This document shows, one piece after another, positions 62,696 through 64,000 of a stretch of 64,000 nt of DNA. Source of the stretch: Candidatus Aalborgicola defluviihabitans (GTDB lineage Bacteria > Pseudomonadota > Gammaproteobacteria > Burkholderiales > Burkholderiaceae_C); the NCBI GenBank assembly GCA_016705575.1, contig JADIXX010000008.1, positions 744,001 through 808,000 of the forward strand. Direction: 5' to 3'. The stretch's first letter is position 1; the number at the start of each line of letters is the position of its first letter. The position numbers and the translations under genes were made by a program. The notes below the pieces were generated by a model. The model was not told the DNA's origin. It saw nothing but the letters and a program-made list of their open reading frames with translations, and searched no databases.

Positions 62696-64000
62696 TCATT
62701 GCATGGCCTGGTATTCAGGCAGACTGGGCGGCGTCACCAGCAAGGGCTCGTCCATGCTGAGTGATTCCAGAAACGCCAGCAATGCCAGCTTCTCATCGCT
62801 TGACAGCGCAAGCGGCTGCAGCAAATCAGTCTTGTGCTCGACACCACCACCCTGGTCGTAAAAGTCGATTACCTGACGCAAATCAGCCAGACTGCCGTTG
62901 TGCATGTACGGCGCGGTGTACTTGAGTTCACGCAAGCTCGGTGTGCGGAACTTGCCGATGTCGGCTGGTTTTCTGGTGCGGTAGTACAAACCCATGTCTT
63001 GCGGACCGGCACGGTACGTGGCCTCAGGCGCACCGTGCTGAGCATTCTGCCAGCGCTGTGTAATCTGATGCAGCGGGCTGTCCCGAAAGACATCATTACG
63101 GGGCACGCTGGTGGCATGAAAACCTTGATCGGACACCAGCGGGCCGTTGTGGCAGCGGATGCAGCCCGCCTTGCCACTGAATAGTGTCAAACCCTTAACT
63201 GCGGCGGACGACAGGGCAGCTTTTTCTCCGTTCATGTAGCGATCAAAGGGAACCTTGCTCGGGTCCGACACCACGGTGCGCTCGAATGCGGCGATCGCCT
63301 GCCAGGCATGAGTGATGCTCGGCCACTCGGTTCCAAAGACACGCCGAAAACGCGCCACGTAGTCAGGCACGAAGCGCAGGCGCATTTCCATCATTGCTGG
63401 GTCACCGTTACCTTCGACCGCACCCTGTGCAGCGAACGGCGCCTGGGCTTCAAGGCTGCCAGCCGCACCGTCCCAGAACAACTTACCGAAATGGGCGGCG
63501 TTGAGCACCGTCAGGGTATTGCGCCATTGCCTGGTACTGGGGTAGCCGCGCGACACGGTCGAGCGCTCACCCCACCCGAGTTCCGGAAAGTGGCAGGATG
63601 CACAGGCGGTGCTGCCGTCGCCGCTCAGTCTCCGGTCAAAAAACAGCATCTTGCCCAGTTCGATTTTCTCCGGCGTTGCCAGATTGTCAGACGGTACAGG
63701 TACCGGTGGCAAGGGGGCCAACGGCACGATCAGAGCGAGTTCCGGCGCAGTCGTGCCCGGCCGGATATCCGCGGTTGCAGGCAGGGAGGGTACCGTGCTC
63801 AAGTACAGGGAATTTTCCAGGTGCTGCGGCTGCACCACACCAACCGGGTCACCGCTGAGTGTGTCCAGAAACGCCAGCAGATCACGCTTCTCAACCTGGC
63901 TGAGGCCGAGTGGCTTCAGGCCGCTGTTGGGGCCAGCGCCACGATCATAGAAATCGACGACCTCGGTCAAGGTCTGAAACAGGCCATTGTGCATATACGG
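62696..64000 (-). CDS. Tandem dihaem peroxidase, MauG/CcpA family (5' end outside window)
   Basis: The reading frame is open to the window edge (434 codons visible; the ATG at 63994 is internal). The visible part contains the C-terminal end of one MauG/cytochrome-c-peroxidase domain (PYMHNG, then VVDFYDRGAG) followed by a full second domain with two haem sites (CASCH and CIRCH) and its own PYMHNGSLADLRQVIDFYDQG end. The protein is thus two copies in tandem, expected to carry four haems if the unseen part is complete. MauG oxidises the precursor Trp residues to TTQ in methylamine dehydrogenase, so a role in maturing AauA is likely. Confidence 0.85.
   Translation of the reverse strand, partial: PYMHNGLFQTLTEVVDFYDRGAGPNSGLKPLGLSQVEKRDLLAFLDTLSGDPVGVVQPQHLENSLYLSTVPSLPATADIRPGTTAPELALIVPLAPLPPVPVPSDNLATPEKIELGKMLFFDRRLSGDGSTACASCHFPELGWGERSTVSRGYPSTRQWRNTLTVLNAAHFGKLFWDGAAGSLEAQAPFAAQGAVEGNGDPAMMEMRLRFVPDYVARFRRVFGTEWPSITHAWQAIAAFERTVVSDPSKVPFDRYMNGEKAALSSAAVKGLTLFSGKAGCIRCHNGPLVSDQGFHATSVPRNDVFRDSPLHQITQRWQNAQHGAPEATYRAGPQDMGLYYRTRKPADIGKFRTPSLRELKYTAPYMHNGSLADLRQVIDFYDQGGGVEHKTDLLQPLALSSDEKLALLAFLESLSMDEPLLVTPPSLPEYQAMQ

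Overview
The window is high-GC, gene-dense bacterial DNA that reads as a betaproteobacterium of the Burkholderiales, most likely the Comamonadaceae (Rhodoferax/Polaromonas/Acidovorax relatives). The grounds are the ksgA-surA-lptD block divergent from amgK, the protein families present, and short dispersed repeats of a kind I associate with that family. There is no rRNA or tRNA gene, so genus cannot be fixed.

Layout. 1-8.5 kb: a small secreted repeat protein, a LysR regulator, then a six-gene minus-strand run: SPFH/SHOCT protein, DUF4178 zinc-ribbon protein, DUF350 membrane protein, membrane-embedded spermidine-synthase-like enzyme, mobB, and a Tat/lipoprotein FAD oxidoreductase. 8.6-17 kb: MurU, a histidine kinase/response regulator pair, an RNase II-family enzyme, an EAL protein, a LysR regulator, a PspC and a SirB2 protein. 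17-23 kb: metals, with Fur-box-preceded feoA-feoB and a small Cys-rich partner, convergent with a P-type ATPase and a CDF transporter. 23.2-26.6 kb: an unusual operon with two solute-binding proteins flanking a diguanylate cyclase. 26.6-34.8 kb: a response-regulator remnant, malic enzyme, a secreted RNase Sa-like ribonuclease with barstar, a PAS histidine kinase, hemN and an NsrR-like regulator. 34.8-41.4 kb: ksgA, surA, lptD, amgK, rsmE. 41.5-45.2 kb: an Fe-alcohol dehydrogenase and an acyl-ACP-reductase-like protein, both with histone-H1-like Lys/Ala tails.

45.2-64 kb: an apparent accessory island, all genes on the minus strand, bordered on the left by a decayed IS630-type transposase fragment. 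Its core is aauB-aauE-aauD-aauA, encoding a periplasmic tryptophan-tryptophylquinone (TTQ) amine dehydrogenase of the aromatic (aralkylamine) type. Upstream lie an AraC/FeaR-like regulator and a tandem MauG-like dihaem protein that runs off the window. Downstream lie DUF1329, DUF1302, MMPL and YCF48-like genes (an envelope block), an aldehyde dehydrogenase, a HAD hydrolase, a class III aminotransferase, an APC permease and a UPF0261 protein. A coherent reading is import or exposure of an amine, periplasmic oxidation to the aldehyde, then cytoplasmic oxidation of the aldehyde and transamination.

A genome-level oddity is a short interspersed repeat (six copies seen, ending in GACGAGGGC). Four copies sit inside protein genes, in frame and always antisense to the host gene; a second, GC-rich repeat sits in frame inside the spermidine-synthase-like gene. 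No CRISPR array, prophage, intact insertion sequence or replication origin was seen.
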